Assembly (NCBI GenBank): GCA_021234155.1 | Contig: JAJEKV010000024.1 | Location: forward strand, 13,740,913-13,804,912 | Direction: 5' to 3' | Length of the DNA: 64,000 bases | Source: Isoetes taiwanensis | Lineage: Eukaryota > Streptophyta > Lycopodiopsida > Isoetales > Isoetaceae | In this document: positions 20,446 to 32,436 of the stretch, piece after piece | Position numbering within the stretch: position 1 is the first letter of the stretch | Layout: every line of letters starts with the position of its first letter | Position numbers and translations under genes: made by a program | The notes under the pieces: generated by a model | Told to the model about the DNA's origin: nothing | Database searches by the model: none | The model's input: only the letters and a program-made list of their open reading frames with translations

Positions 20446-21984
20446 TTAGTTTTTTGATCTACACTTTGCAGATTTTGCAAGCATCTTCTTCTCTGAATAG
20501 CAAGATCTTTTGTTCTTGGCTACTCAAATTTATATGTGTTTTAGAACATTGCAATAGATTCATAGCAAAGTTTTACGGTAGCTATTTTCCTTTACCCAAC
20601 TGAAAATGGTGCTATGAGGGACACTGAAAGTTATAATTGCTTCTTTAAACTCTGCTGAGAAGTTCTTCTTTTAACTAACCATGCGTACATTAAATCATCT
20701 TATATCTGTTTATTATTTATGCAGGCTTGCGGTGGCTTCTCTCTTTCCTGCACATAATCGGTGAAGCAAAAACAGTTTCAAGTGTTGGTGAAGCAGCATT
20801 TAAGAAGTGAATGGCATTTAAGAATTGAACTGCGTTTGCATGCCGCTAGATTAAGCATGCTCCTAAATTAAAACTTTAGTTGTTTACGCACTTAGATTCT
20901 GTCCATGGAATAAATTACTGCTCCTATATTTTTAGTATAGCCACATAGGTTTAGCTAAACTACCTTCGAATTGGAGCTAGAAGTTTCTAATACTTGGCTA
21001 AACTAAATGGTTTTTCTCCATCATGGTTTCTTGTCTTTGGCTAAACTTTCACAAAATGTAGGTCAAATATTAGCCATCACACTATCCTTATTTTAAAAGT
21101 TCTAAGCCTTTGGACAAAGACATTGAACTTATTGTTATCATTATAATCATTCTTATAACTTCCTTAATATAATAATAAAACAAAGACATAAATTGACATA
21201 TAATCATATACGCACATGTTCAAAGCTCAAAGAAAAAGTGCAGTGTTCCTTGTAGCTGTGATCCTCCCTCTGATAATTAACTTCATACTTGAAATAAGAA
21301 GTTTCTGCTTCAACTTCGTACTTGAAACAAGTTCTTTGATGATTTCCTAAAGTTCCTATATATCTTGGTGTCAGCTACTAGGCTAATCCATCCATTTTCC
21401 CAAGTCCACTCTTTCTTAAGTTTGGCTAATTGTTGTCCTAGAGGAGTTGTCTGGAGGTGGAGGTTTAGCTATTCGATCTAAAAACTCACTTAGTCGGCAA
21501 AAAAATTGGGCTAAAATTTTCTTTTTTTGAGCAATTTTTCCCATTTACTTTAGCCGTTTTTCTTGGCAAAAATGTTACAAAATAGCCATTTGGCTAACCT
21601 TAGCCGTTATTTTATTCCATGATTCTGTCGGCATCACATTGCAACAAAAATCAATTTAGTTCTACTGTACAAAATGACTTAGAACACGTTCAATTATCAG
21701 TCTTACCAGAGGAATAACGGAAATTGTTGAATGTAACAATGCTATGCACTTTGATTTATATTTATAAATTTTTTGTTCGGACAGTAACATTGGCATTTTT
21801 TATCTTTGCAGATGTCTTAACAACGCATTTTTAATGTTATGAAATTTGAAGATTCATTAAACAAAGAGTAGCATAAGTTACACAAGTTTTTGATGATGAC
21901 TAAGTTCTTTTAATGTATAAGTGCCCCAATTAATTGTCTCTGCATATTTGGAAGTAGAAATGTTAGCACTAAAGCACATCATCA
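20446..21984. other. AT-rich spacer, nothing recognised
   Basis: Contains several TAGCTAAACT/TTGGCTAAACT words between 20950 and 21610 and simple AT-rich sequence, but no frame or structure I can support as a gene or element. Confidence 0.3.
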
Positions 21985-22269
21985 CCAAAATCATATATCC
22001 TTTTTTTTATGAAGGTGGAACTTTATTACTCAAAAGAATACAAAGAGTACATGGGGGACTCAAAACCCAGTGGAGAAGATGTCCACTAGAGCAACACTAC
22101 CCACCACATACATAACATAGAAAAGCAGAGAATACATATCACCCCACCACATACATAACATAGAAAAGCAGAGAATACATATCACCACGAGCACAACTGT
22201 TTGCTATGAGTACATCTGAATTTGCAGATATCGCTCCCAAATGACACTTTTGACCCAAAATCATATATC
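21985..22269 (-). mobile_element. 5'-truncated LINE 3' end with perfect 15-bp target duplication
   Basis: A 255-bp insert (22000-22254) lies between two copies of CCAAAATCATATATC (21985-21999 and 22255-22269). On the minus strand it ends TTTTGAGTAATAAAGTTCC plus a short leader and an A-rich tail, the usual 3' end of plant L1 elements. Inside, a 44-bp segment with CACATACATAACATAG is duplicated in tandem (about 22098-22184). No coding sequence remains. Confidence 0.75.
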
Positions 22270-23960
22270 TTTGTACAACCACCCTCTATTCTTTTTGTTG
22301 CTCATTATGAGATTGATGCTCATCATATTCTATTTGTGATTCATATGGTATCCTCATGCAGGAACTTTATAAAGCTGTTGGAACATTTCTCAAAGCACTT
22401 AAAAATCATCTTGACAAAGGCAGACTATCTTTCCTATATCGTCAATAGTTTTAGACTGTCAATTTCTTCTGCAACAATGAAGCTTGACAAACATTACGTG
22501 CATCAAAAGTATGTTTTGTTTTTCCATATATTACTTCAATACACGCTTTGGTAAGAGTAAGTTCTTTTTGTTGTATGAGATTGGCTTTCTGGATGTTTAG
22601 ATAATAGCGTTACTACTTAATTTGAGTAAATGTTTCAAAACTATTATAGCAAGCCTTGCTTATTTGTCTGAGTATCAAGGTGTGCCCATTTACAATAGAG
22701 AGAGACTAAGTGCAGCTTTACTATTATCATGACAATCAACGAGCCCTTTGATTTGAATCATGTGAACTTCCTTCCATGACAATTTTGTCATAGGTTCCAT
22801 TTAAGAAATAAGTATTTTATTCTTTGTATAGTGATCCCTCTAGCCAGGCCTACTTGAGCTGATGTGCTCTAGGATGTAGTTCTGCTGGCTAGGAAGCTTT
22901 CTTAGGAACATGAAGCGGAGCTGCTGGTGCAAAAGAAGGGGTTGCTGCCGAAGGAGAAGATGGATTCTAGTTCTTGAACACAGTATTGATAATATAATGA
23001 CATTTCCTTTATATCATGTCCAGTTCACAAGTTAAAGTTGAATCAACGTGTTGCAACTTGGCATAGTGAATTTTCTGTAGAATATGTTTGGATGCTCACA
23101 AATTGTCACTTGTTGTTTAGCATAAACTCGTAAATCTACGAGATAAATATAAGTGTAAGGAGAAGTAAGTAATTGCCCAACTCCACAAATTGTGACTTGC
23201 TTTTCTCATAATTCTACGAGACAAATAAAGGACTTACACACTTAATCCTTTTTAAATAATCAATTTGAAAATTTAAAGACGACCATAGAATGGACTTTAT
23301 ATCCACATTTGATAAGATGTGAGCTTTAGATGGCATATGTATTTAGTCGTTCTCATTCACATTTGCCCACATTTTAGACTTGGCTACAACTTGATCATTC
23401 CATGCATATTAGCAATCACATATGCAAAGAATTATAGCCATAGAGATTTGAAATTGGAGGAAGCTCAAACCTCACAGTGGTTTTTGACAATAGCATTTGC
23501 GATATGAGACAAGCACGAGACAATTGTTTGTGAAAAAATGAACATGAGCAAACATTGTATTTTATGTATATTCTGCTTATATTACTTGATGGCATAAGCA
23601 ATAATCATCCGCTATTACCCACCATCTTCATTTAACGTATGCAAGTTACAGATGTGGGCACTCAGGTTCGACATTTTAATCCATGTTTTCATCATAACTT
23701 ATGAATTTGTGGTGGTTCATTGGCTTGGTGCATGTTTTGTATGTGTTTTCTAGATATGCTGCTTAGATCAAAATCAAATCAATTCATTTCTAATGCCTAC
23801 TTAAACACAAGGTCTGTTCTCTTACTATTCTCACTCCCACTCCAACAACAATTGGAGAAAATACCCATGAGATCTTTCCACTCTAATCTATCTAGAGACA
23901 AGAGATGTATATAATATCTTCTTCCACGTACAAAATCATTATGCCTACCCATTCCATATG
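22270..23960. other. AT-rich spacer, no gene recognised
   Basis: No supported frame. An imperfect duplication containing CTACGAGA-AAATA lies at about 23095-23230. Confidence 0.3.
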
Positions 23961-24001
23961 TCCTCAGCTAAAGCCCGGCATTGCCGGGCACACGTTCCTA
24001 G
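23961..24001 (+). mobile_element. Helitron-like 3' terminus
   Basis: A perfect 7-bp-stem hairpin GCCCGGC-ATT-GCCGGGC (23973-23989) is followed after 8 bases by CTAG (23998-24001) and then T. Helitrons end in CTRR a few bases after such a hairpin and insert between A and T. The 5' TC end was not found, so only the terminus is annotated. Confidence 0.5.
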
Positions 24002-24720
24002 TGTCTTTCTATGAAATAAGCAAGATATTTTTAGGCACATGACAATTGCCTCCCTAGTTACGTGCCATGTTATTTATGACAACCAAAGGATCATAGGGTC
24101 CAATTTTTCACGATGCACCATGAACTTAATTTTGCATTTCTTGAGGATATGTTGGTTTAATGTTGGGTGTTGTTTCTTTTGACACAGGCGTTAACACTTC
24201 TATCAATTAAGGTGTGTGTTAAATGGTAATATAAAAATTAGGATTACTTCGCGTCTTTCTAAAAATACAAGATGCAATTTAACTTTTGATCTTGCAATAA
24301 TATGGTCCATCCTTGTAAATGTAGGACATGGGCATGTTTAAGCCAGCCCTAAATAGCAAAAATCTTTAGATATTTTTTGTGGTGTAGCTATAACATGCCA
24401 AGGATACACCCATGATTTAAGCACGACGATGACGTTCAATATATACAACGCTTCTAATATGGTAGTGAGTAAGTAAACATGTTTTCCATGGCACAATGCT
24501 AATATTTGCAATCAATACTATGACATACAAGTAGATGTTTGAGTGGAGCCAAAGAATTATAACCTAGTGAAACATCCAGGAGAGACCTTTGATGAGCTAT
24601 TGGCAAAGTCGCTAGAATACTCATGATGTAGCTTGTAGTCCATGATCCTGGGTCTTTGTCTTTGCGTGATGAACAATGAAAAACCTTGTCTAGGAAATGG
24701 CTAGTGCCATGTTCTTTGGT
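24002..24720. other. Spacer, no gene recognised
   Basis: No coding frame or repeat structure I can support. Confidence 0.3.
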
Positions 24721-24814
24721 GCTTAGAAGCAGGTTTCGAAATCCCCAATAGCTCTAACCAGATAATTTGCCACTAAATGTCATGCCCCACCAGATTTTGA
24801 ATATAAACTCAAGA

Positions 24815-26340
24815 TTATTTGCAGGATTTTGAAGTAAAAGAAGCAGCTGTTTTTATGTGGGGACTATGGGCGAAATTGAAAAGGGCATCTAAGGTAATGT
24901 CAAAAGCATCCTTAAAGCCATACCTCTCCTCTGAACTAGAATACAGAATCCTTGGAATCAAATGGGAAATCTGCCTTCTCATTTTTTGCTTTGCCTCTGC
25001 CGGAATAGCAGCAAGAGTATCCATCAATCCCTCCCCTTCCAGCTCCTCCTTAGATACCATAACAGAGTAGCCGCTTCCATCCGGATATGGCAGATGAAAT
25101 CTATACTGCGTCCATGCAGTTTCCTTGTCAAAAATCACCGGAATACATCCTGCTAGCATCGAATCAAAAAATGATCTCCTTGTTGGACTATCTCCCGGTG
25201 GCTGTAGACAAAATTCGCAGCTCTGGAATAAATTAAACACTGGCTTAATCCGGCATGATGCTTTGAAGGTCTCTCCCGGTAAGAAATCCGATCTGGATTG
25301 TGTCAGAATTTCAGACGAATTGCTGCACACTAAGAATGTGCATCGATTGTCATTTTGGCACTGATCAATTACTTGGGTTCTTAATGGCTTCCGAGATCTT
25401 TTTTTTCCGGCCATGCATGCCAGGGATTTCCTTTGATCCGATTGAAGAGCATATCTCCTTAAGAAATTGATATGATCCTGAGAATTTGGATGAAAAGACG
25501 TTGGATATGGTATGGCAACCTCTGTTGCATCATATTCATCTGGGTTGTGTTCAATTGTGAGCTTGATTACGTTTTTCAATCTCGGATCGTTCAGCATCTG
25601 AAAAAAAAAAGGCTTCTGATTCAGTTCCTATTCCAATTGAAAATTAGACTTAATTAACAGAGTGCTGAAACTAAAAGCAGAGCTTCAGTTAGTGTATTAA
25701 TTTTGTAACATACCTGCTGATTCCATCGCTTAAACTGGGAAGCAATACGACCCACGATCATGAAATGATTCAGATTTCGTTCGTTTAGCTTTTTCCATCC
25801 CTTTTGCTTCTCTAGCCAATCCAAAAGCTCAAGATATAGGGCATCTCTGGGCAAATCAAGAAAAATTCTGCTTCTAAGATCAATTCCGGCATAAAATGGT
25901 ATAAAGAAAACATCTGCCTCGTCTTCGGATTTTGTTAAGCAAGGGTATTTGCTAATTCTGGAATGAAAGTAAACATCCAGGCTAAATTGCCATGTTTTAT
26001 ACCAGGGACCTACTTCTGCATCAAAAAAATCCCATTCTCCTCCCATTTTGAACTCTCTGCCCATTCCGGCGTTTTCAAAATTCTGGCACATATTAGCTTC
26101 CCATGAATGATTGCACTGCTTAAGGAGATCGGTATTGAATTTCGCCGGAAGATCGTACACAAAAAGTCTTCTGCGAGAGCACGAATCAAAGGAAATTGCA
26201 CGGCCTGCAGGGCAATTCCTAAAAAGGACCATGAATCTCAAGAAAGACAGAGCAAGGATCGACCAGGTTGCAATGAGCAGAATTCTGGAAGGCCGCCGCT
26301 GCAGCTTTTCGGGAGAAATCGTGATATCTTTGCTCGACAT
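24815..26340 (-). CDS. GT47 exostosin-family glycosyltransferase (MUR3/KATAMARI-like), copy B
   Basis: Two exons, complement(join(24815..25597,25714..26340)), give 469 residues. The 116-bp phase-0 intron starts GTATGT and ends TTTTTCAG, in the same place as in copy A. Residues about 19-41 form the signal anchor of a type II Golgi protein. The domain shows RRLFVYDLPAKFN, CQNFENAGMGRE, a CLTKSEDEADVFFIPFYAG block and the C-terminal EFCLQPPGDSPTRRSFFDSM then LAGCIPVIF, all shared with copy A. The expected role is transfer of galactose or a related sugar to xyloglucan; the substrate is inferred from family only. The frame is intact and the residues usually conserved are present. The leader just upstream overlaps a retroposon 3' end (26381-26440). 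Copies A and B point toward each other, 17.7 kb apart. Confidence 0.9.
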
Positions 26341-26380
26341 TTTTGTGCTCGAAATTACTGAACTGAAAACCGAACCGAAC

Positions 26381-26440
26381 TGAATTGAATTGAATGATTT
26401 TATAGTCCACCGAGAACAACAGGCCTCTCTGCAAAACTGA
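26381..26440 (-). mobile_element. Retroposon 3' end in the leader of GT47 copy B
   Basis: On the minus strand GTTCTCGGTGGACTATAAAA is followed by a CATTCAATTCAATTCAG tail, matching the ends at 8926, 27520 and 57940. It lies 40-100 bp upstream of the GT47 start codon, so part may be transcribed with the gene. Confidence 0.5.
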
Positions 26441-27519
26441 AAAGGAATTGCACTGAAAAGTGGAGTGAATTGGATTGAAAATGAGGAGCTCCAAATTTAA
26501 TTTAAAGGCCCTTTTTTTTTAAACAAGGGAGGGAACAAGGAACTTGGTCTATACTCATGGTAAATAGAGAACGAGAGTGAATACAATTACAATTACAACT
26601 ACAATCACAATTTTTTGAGTATTTGAGTCAATTAGGGGACCAATCATAAGAGCAAGGCTCCTAGGGCTTGGTTTGCAACTGGCATTAGCCTGGAGCATCT
26701 ACAATGGAGGACCTGATTTCATGGCCCCATATCATAGTGGTGCAACATCCACTTAGGACCCAACAGGTCCTAACTGGATGCTGCACCGGATGCTATAGTT
26801 CCCCAGCCACTTCCGTGGCATGACTCAACTCGATTCCTATGAAAAATTTAGCCGTCACAACCTATGGATAAATATGGAATTGCTTATACACATGCAGTTG
26901 ACATGGCTCATGACCCTCAAAACATGACATTTTGTTCTGGAATATGTGGATTGATGTTTTAGAATGTGCAAAGAAGGACACTAGCCTATCTTGAATCCTT
27001 CCACGATTGATTGGGTCTAGTCGTAGACAAAATGTTAACCGCCACGGAACGATGTTGGACGAAAAAAATTAGGGTTAAGTTTCTCCTAGATAATGTTATA
27101 GTGGCTGCTAATCGCCATTGACAACATTTTTTATTGTTTTAGCAACAAGCATACCACATGTTCATCCGTACTTTTTTTCCAAGATAACACGACGACAAGT
27201 TTCTGTAAATGTGTGAAATCCATATAATATACTATATTTGTATTTGTAATATTCTCTAATACTCTCTCCCCCCTACCCTTCCCATGTAAGTGGGGGGAAC
27301 GTGCATGGCATACAAACATGCCACTTTGCCCTTCCTTCCTTCCTTCCTAAGTTATACTTGTGTTTATCATAGCAAAGAATTTATTGCGGCGTCCCCTTTT
27401 ACTTGCCCACTCTTACAAACAGGGATTTGTGTAACGTTGGAATGGTGCAAAAGATTTAAGTGCAAGTTCTATTGTGAAGTAGGTCCTTTTCTTTTTTCCT
27501 TTAATCTATAAAAATTTTT
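26441..27519. other. Upstream flank of GT47 copy B; microsatellite, no gene
   Basis: Contains an ACAATT-type microsatellite (26580-26614) and a CCTT run (27333-27348). No coding region recognised; the promoter of copy B should lie at its left end, but no clear TATA box was singled out. Confidence 0.3.
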
Positions 27520-27590
27520 GAATTGAATTGAGATTAATCTAACTTTATCGCCCACGAAGACCAAATCGTCTACTGTGAATCTCAGTAAAA
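27520..27590 (-). mobile_element. Retroposon 3' end (same family as 8926 and 26381)
   Basis: Minus strand: TTTGGTCTTCGTGGGCGATA then AAGTTAGATTAATCTCAATT and a CAATTC tail. It is the third minus-strand copy of the same terminus. Confidence 0.5.
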
Positions 27591-28097
27591 TTAAAATCAT
27601 AGTTTTTGGCACTAGATCGTTAGGATTTTGAATTCTACTTTGACCGACAGTTCCTCGACTACTTCAGACCTTAGCCGTTAGATTGAAATCAGTTATTAGC
27701 CGTAATAGCTCATATTCGGCCTGTTTATCTTGATAAATTACATGCTTGCCTGTTTATCTTGATAAACCGTCTGCGAAGCATGTCAGTTATCAAATATTTG
27801 CCAAACAAGCATCTCAGTGAAGATAGAGCTCTGGCTGGCCGTCTTGAAGGCTTTGCTTAAATTGGAGCTCTGGAGCTCTGGCTGGCCGTCTTGGAGGTCT
27901 TGGAGCTCTAATCTTGCAGTCTTGAAGGTTACTTAAATTGGAGCTTAAATCGATGCTTGAATCTCAAATCTCGCTGCTTAAATGTTAAATTGCATATCCC
28001 AAATCGGAGCTCCGGGATAGCGTTGGAAAAGGCATGCAGTTATCGCCGATGCAGATTTTCCTTGTCGCTGCTAAAGCAGTCTCGGAACCTGTCGGTT
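27591..28097. other. Spacer with a short direct duplication
   Basis: GAGCTCTGGCTGGCCGTCTT occurs twice (about 27826 and 27876) with further GAGCTCT and AAATTGGAGCT repeats around it. No gene recognised. Confidence 0.3.
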
Positions 28098-28209
28098 AAA
28101 GGGGTCAAACCCCCTTTCTCGCCCATTACGACAAAAATAAATGGGCTCGCCCCTCCGTGCTCGCCCGCTTATTTGCCGTAATGGGCTCCAAAGGGGGTTT
28201 AACCCCTTC
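28098..28209. repeat. 112-bp GC-rich foldback element
   Basis: The left arm (AAGGGGTCAAACCCCCTTT, then GCCCATTACG) and right arm (CGTAATGGGC, then AAAGGGGGTTTAACCCCTT) are inverted copies around a short centre. It resembles a small MITE; no coding capacity. Confidence 0.6.
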
Positions 28210-28332
28210 ATAAAGAGGAGAGAATAAAGATAACTAAAAGTTATAAATACTTAAGATTGATGATTGACCAAAATTACAAGTGGAACACAGAATAAATAGT
28301 GGGCTTCGAGCACTCTTCTCTATGCTGCAAAA

Positions 28333-29069
28333 GTGCAAGAAAGCAGAAATCATGGACTGGTCTTAAGAGGATGTTGTATAGTACACTTGTCCAATGCAAT
28401 AGTATTATATGGATGTGAAATACGGGGACCAGAGCTATCTCTAGACATGTGGAAGAGTGTGGAAAAAATTCAAAAAAAGTTCTTGATGTCAGAATTGGGG
28501 ATAAAGATGCAGACACCTTACGAGATCCTTCTTGTTGAAACATGTATCATTAGAGGGAGAAGCGTTGTTCCAGACCTTACAATATCTCAGTAAGGTACAG
28601 GAGGTGGCAAACGATAGTTTTCCATTTGGCATAGCAAGAAAGTGAAGCCAAGCAGTGGTATGCAGAAATAAAAAAATCAGTTACTAAATGGAGAATGAAT
28701 ATACAAAACATGCCTCATGGAAGAGACAAGATTAGAGAATGTGTTAAGATCTCTATGCAACATAAAATGTGGCAGAATGCAGGCACCAAAATGGTGGAAT
28801 ACAAGAATAATATGAACTTAAGTCTGGAACGGATGGGCTACTTAAGAGATCGGATATCGATGAAAAGAAGACATGCCATCTGTCAAATGCGCAGAAGCGC
28901 AGATCACTTAGGGATTGAAGTTGGAAGATGGGGGGATTTCCCCAGAGAACATTGCACCTCCAAGGTCTGCGGGGCAAATGAAATAGAAGATGAAGCACAC
29001 TTCCTCTTGCACTGTCCAGCATGCCATAATCTAAGGGGTCAGCGTGGATTGAAAGCCATATCATTGTAG
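28333..29069 (+). pseudogene. LINE reverse transcriptase C-terminal fragment
   Basis: The first frame (28333-28593) shows the post-catalytic pattern VLYGCEIRGPELSLDMWKSV and QTPYEILLVET. The second (28695-29069) shows RDRISMKRRHAICQMRRSA, DHLGIEVGRWG, and a CCHC-like end C-GAN-EIEDEAHFLLHC, as found after the polymerase domain of several LINE clades. The catalytic YxDD region, endonuclease and 5' part are missing. The frames are offset with stops between them, so this is a dead 3' piece. Confidence 0.7.
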
Positions 29070-29518
29070 GGTTTCTTTTCATACACAAGTAATATAATAG
29101 GAAGATATATAATGCCATGTTCTCTTCTTATATAGAAGAGAACCATCATTCTGGGGAAAGGGACGTCTGTTTTGGCGTCATGCCATTTTGGGCGTCAACC
29201 ATCTATAGCATGATCCTTCTATGGCGCAGGCTTTCTTTGGCTCTGTCTACTATATATCCGTGTTGCTTGCTAGCATTCCTCATTGGCATTTTCTCTAAGC
29301 TGAATTCTATTTGTTCCAGAGTTTTCCTCCCTCTCTCCTCTGAGTCTAGTCATTGGCATCGACTCGCCTTAAAATCGGTCTCTTCTCCTTCCATCTAATG
29401 AGGGCTGGATCGACTCTTCTCTTCTATATCTTTGTGGCTGGTGGCCTCTGCAATTTTTCAGCGTAGCACTTGTCGCATGTGGAGGGCATCTAGGGGCAGA
29501 ACCCCGCGGTCGAGCCTA

Positions 29519-29520
<2 letters not shown>

Positions 29521-29603
<83 letters not shown>
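29521..29603. repeat. CT dinucleotide microsatellite, 83 bp
   Basis: Uninterrupted CT repeats. Any open frame across it is an artefact of the repeat. Confidence 0.95.
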
Positions 29604-29605
<2 letters not shown>

Positions 29606-29882
29606 GTTTCCCACATGCTCGCAATTTTTTTATCTCTCTCCATATACGGCGAGAGATAAATTTTGTATGTATAGCTCCTGTCGAGCTCGAGAGTAGCTCG
29701 TCTCTCGGGCCTTAACAGCGGCCGTTTTACTGAGTAACCAGAAACATAGGGTGCCAAAATTTTCCGGCCTGTTGGAATTCAATGTCTGTTGGCGCGAAGC
29801 AATCTTTGAATCATCAATTGCCTTTGTTTCTTTCATTTTTCCCCAAATCTCTACTACAGTCCGGCCTTAAGAAGATTTTAGA

Positions 29883-30022
29883 ATGGATCCGGTGATTTTG
29901 GGGATGATTGCCATGGTCTTGCGCACTATTATGCTCAGCATTGCATTGCAGCAGTTTTGCCTAAACCTCATGTCTTCAGATCACAATTCCCAGCTCCTGG
30001 ACTTAGCTATGGAGACCGAATC
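29883..30022 (+). pseudogene. Probable first exon of a PIF/Harbinger transposase, cut by a Gypsy insertion
   Basis: The ATG frame at 29883 gives a hydrophobic-helical N terminus (MDPVILGMIAMVLRTIMLSI) that stays open up to the Gypsy LTR at 30023. On the other side of the Gypsy element the transposase body resumes (41400-42240). GAATC before the left LTR and TAATC after the right LTR look like the 5-bp target duplication. Assigning these 140 bases to the same gene is inference from position. A different frame here also reads like protein (GLAHYYAQHCIAAVLPKPH), so another host gene is possible. Confidence 0.35.
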
Positions 30023-31593
30023 TGTGACGTCCCCTACTCGTATACGGTGCACTCACCGTATACAAACAGGAGTTCTTCCCCCACACCAGCTCCACGCTGA
30101 TACAGGGCCCTCCACATATCACTGCACCCGTAACGAGTCTCAGTGGGAAGAGTGAAGGTGTCATTCTACCCCGTCTCCCTCAGGGCCTACCTAGCTGCGG
30201 AAGCGTAAACATACATGTCAGTAGCACATACATCAACATCCTGCGGACCATCTCGAAGGATGGTCCTCCTCATATCTGCAGATAGACAAAGATCAAGACA
30301 TCACATAGGGGATCCTACCCAAGGCTCGGACTCAAAGGATGACCGACGGCTTGGGTCTCCGTGAGTTCGCTAAGGGATGAATTCATGGCAATGGATTTGG
30401 CTGGCATAAGAACATGGCATAGGGTTGTCCACTCCATCCGCCCCTCCTGTGCACACTTTGCAGTAGGCTGAAAAGTGTTGGGACTGATCAGAGTTCAGCC
30501 GGGTGCATAGCCGAAGGGCTATTCTCGGGTCATCATCCCAGCCCCCGATGGGGGGTGTAGGGATCACTCCCTCCGAGAGATCTACATGCTGACTCAAGGT
30601 GACTAGAGGGCCTTTGCCCGTGATTCGGACCGAACCCACCGGAAAGTGTACACCACTTCACGGGTGTCGAGCCCATGCCTTACCCCCAAGACTCGGTGGT
30701 AAGCCATCAGACCTAGTCACAATGATCTCCTGGTAGGCTTTACACACCGTGGAGACCGCTCAAGAGTCGACATGAACCTCCTTCTTAGCCGGCCTCGCCC
30801 CTTCACCCACAACCGTGTGTGGCTCTTGTACACTGTGCCGAATCTACAAGGTGTGCTAGAGAGGCTACTCTAGGAGCATCAACTACAAGCTTTGGGGCCT
30901 CTACCCCCTTCCCAATACAAGGAGTTCACGTAAATACATCGTCCAAATATATCACGTAAGAACTAAAGAACTAGATCCAATCATAGAGTTAGGTTCTTTA
31001 GTTAGTGTCCGAGATCTAAGATCTAGATAACTACTATGGGCAATTTAATAGTCTAAACCTACCGATTCTATGACTAGAAGGCGGTTTAAGCTATTAAATT
31101 GACCAAATACCTGATCCTTGAGTGGCTCCTCCCGACTCGAAGTTCAACCATCCCCACTGAAATGATCAATTCGTGGAAACCGATGGCGCAATTGCTTGGG
31201 CGCGTCGGGAGGCGGTTTTGGCTCTGGGGCAGCCAAAACCGAGCTCTAAAACCCTAAGGATCGAAAAACTAGCAAGCTAGGGTTTTCCTACCCTAAATAG
31301 ACATGGGGTTTAGGCTAGGGTTTCCAATTACCCAATTTGGCATGTGGGATAATTGGAAAGGCCCCACTTGCCTTTAGTGGCTAGGTGGCAAAATATGCCA
31401 ACATGGAAAGGTGTGCCCTCATTAATGTGCACATGTGCACATTAATAATATATGAACACTCCTAGCAAGTTGCCCCCTAGGGCTACTTTACTGGCTATCC
31501 GCTTGGCACCGTCAATCGGGGTGGCGGTACGGTAATGCGTGACGTGGCAAGTACAATGTACGCCCGGAGCGATATCGTCTTTGGAACGCCACA
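30023..31593 (-). repeat. Gypsy element, left (3') LTR
   Basis: A 1571-bp LTR bounded by TGTGACGTCC and GAACGCCACA, nearly the same over its length as 39816-41399. It is the 3' LTR because the element codes on the minus strand and a polypurine tract abuts it at 31594. Confidence 0.85.
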
Positions 31594-31606
31594 TTCTCCC
31601 CACCTT
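31594..31606 (-). other. Gypsy polypurine tract
   Basis: On the minus strand AAGGTGGGGAGAA directly precedes the 3' LTR start TGTGGCGTT, as expected for second-strand priming. Confidence 0.7.
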
Positions 31607-32436
31607 GAAATGATCTTCGTCCGGCAAAGATCGTGGGTCTCCCCACCTTGGGATCTTCCTAACCTGCACCCTGCAATCAACGTGATACCTACAATATAAT
31701 CTTTATACATTTATCACGATTACTCTAAGGTAATTACTTTTAGAACATTATTACGTTATTATATTATGGAATACTTATCAATTCATAACACCATTAACAA
31801 GTTATTCACTATGTTAAGTTAGACAAAATTTCAACATTTCATATCTATAATTACCGGCCCGAGGTACTCTTCATTCCTTGCAACACATTCCAACAAAACT
31901 TGTGTTGCAAGTCTTCGTCTTCGACCTCCTTGCCCTCCCAGGCTTCTCTCGCCTGGCAGTGTCGACACTCACGTTAGTACCGTTTTAATTGTTTAATAAA
32001 TTTTGGTTATATGGTGACCACCCCACCTATCTACATGAATGCATGGCTAATCTCCTACAGAGGGAAGAGGATGAATCTTCCATAATGGCCGGGAGACGCC
32101 TATATGCCTATATGCCGCCATGCCTACACCTCTAGTTGCCCGGCGTGGAGGATATCCTTCGTGGGGGCGGAAGGATGGATTCCTCCTATCAAAACATATA
32201 TGGGGCTAAAGGTGCTTTCCCTATCAATGCATTCCTTAATGACCTCTTTTTTCTTCGAGGTCGCCTACTTCGCGGGGACGTATAGACTTTCTAATCTACC
32301 TTCCACTCGCCTAAAGCGGAAACGCCGGTCATGCCTACATTGACATTACACCACGCCCTAGAGATCACCGTAGTGGTCTCATCATCAGAATAACGCATGC
32401 AATCCATACCAAGCATGGGTTGCATGCGAGATTAAT

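Noticed and set aside
29432-29659. Open frame of Leu-Ser repeats
   Set aside because: It is the translation of the CT microsatellite.
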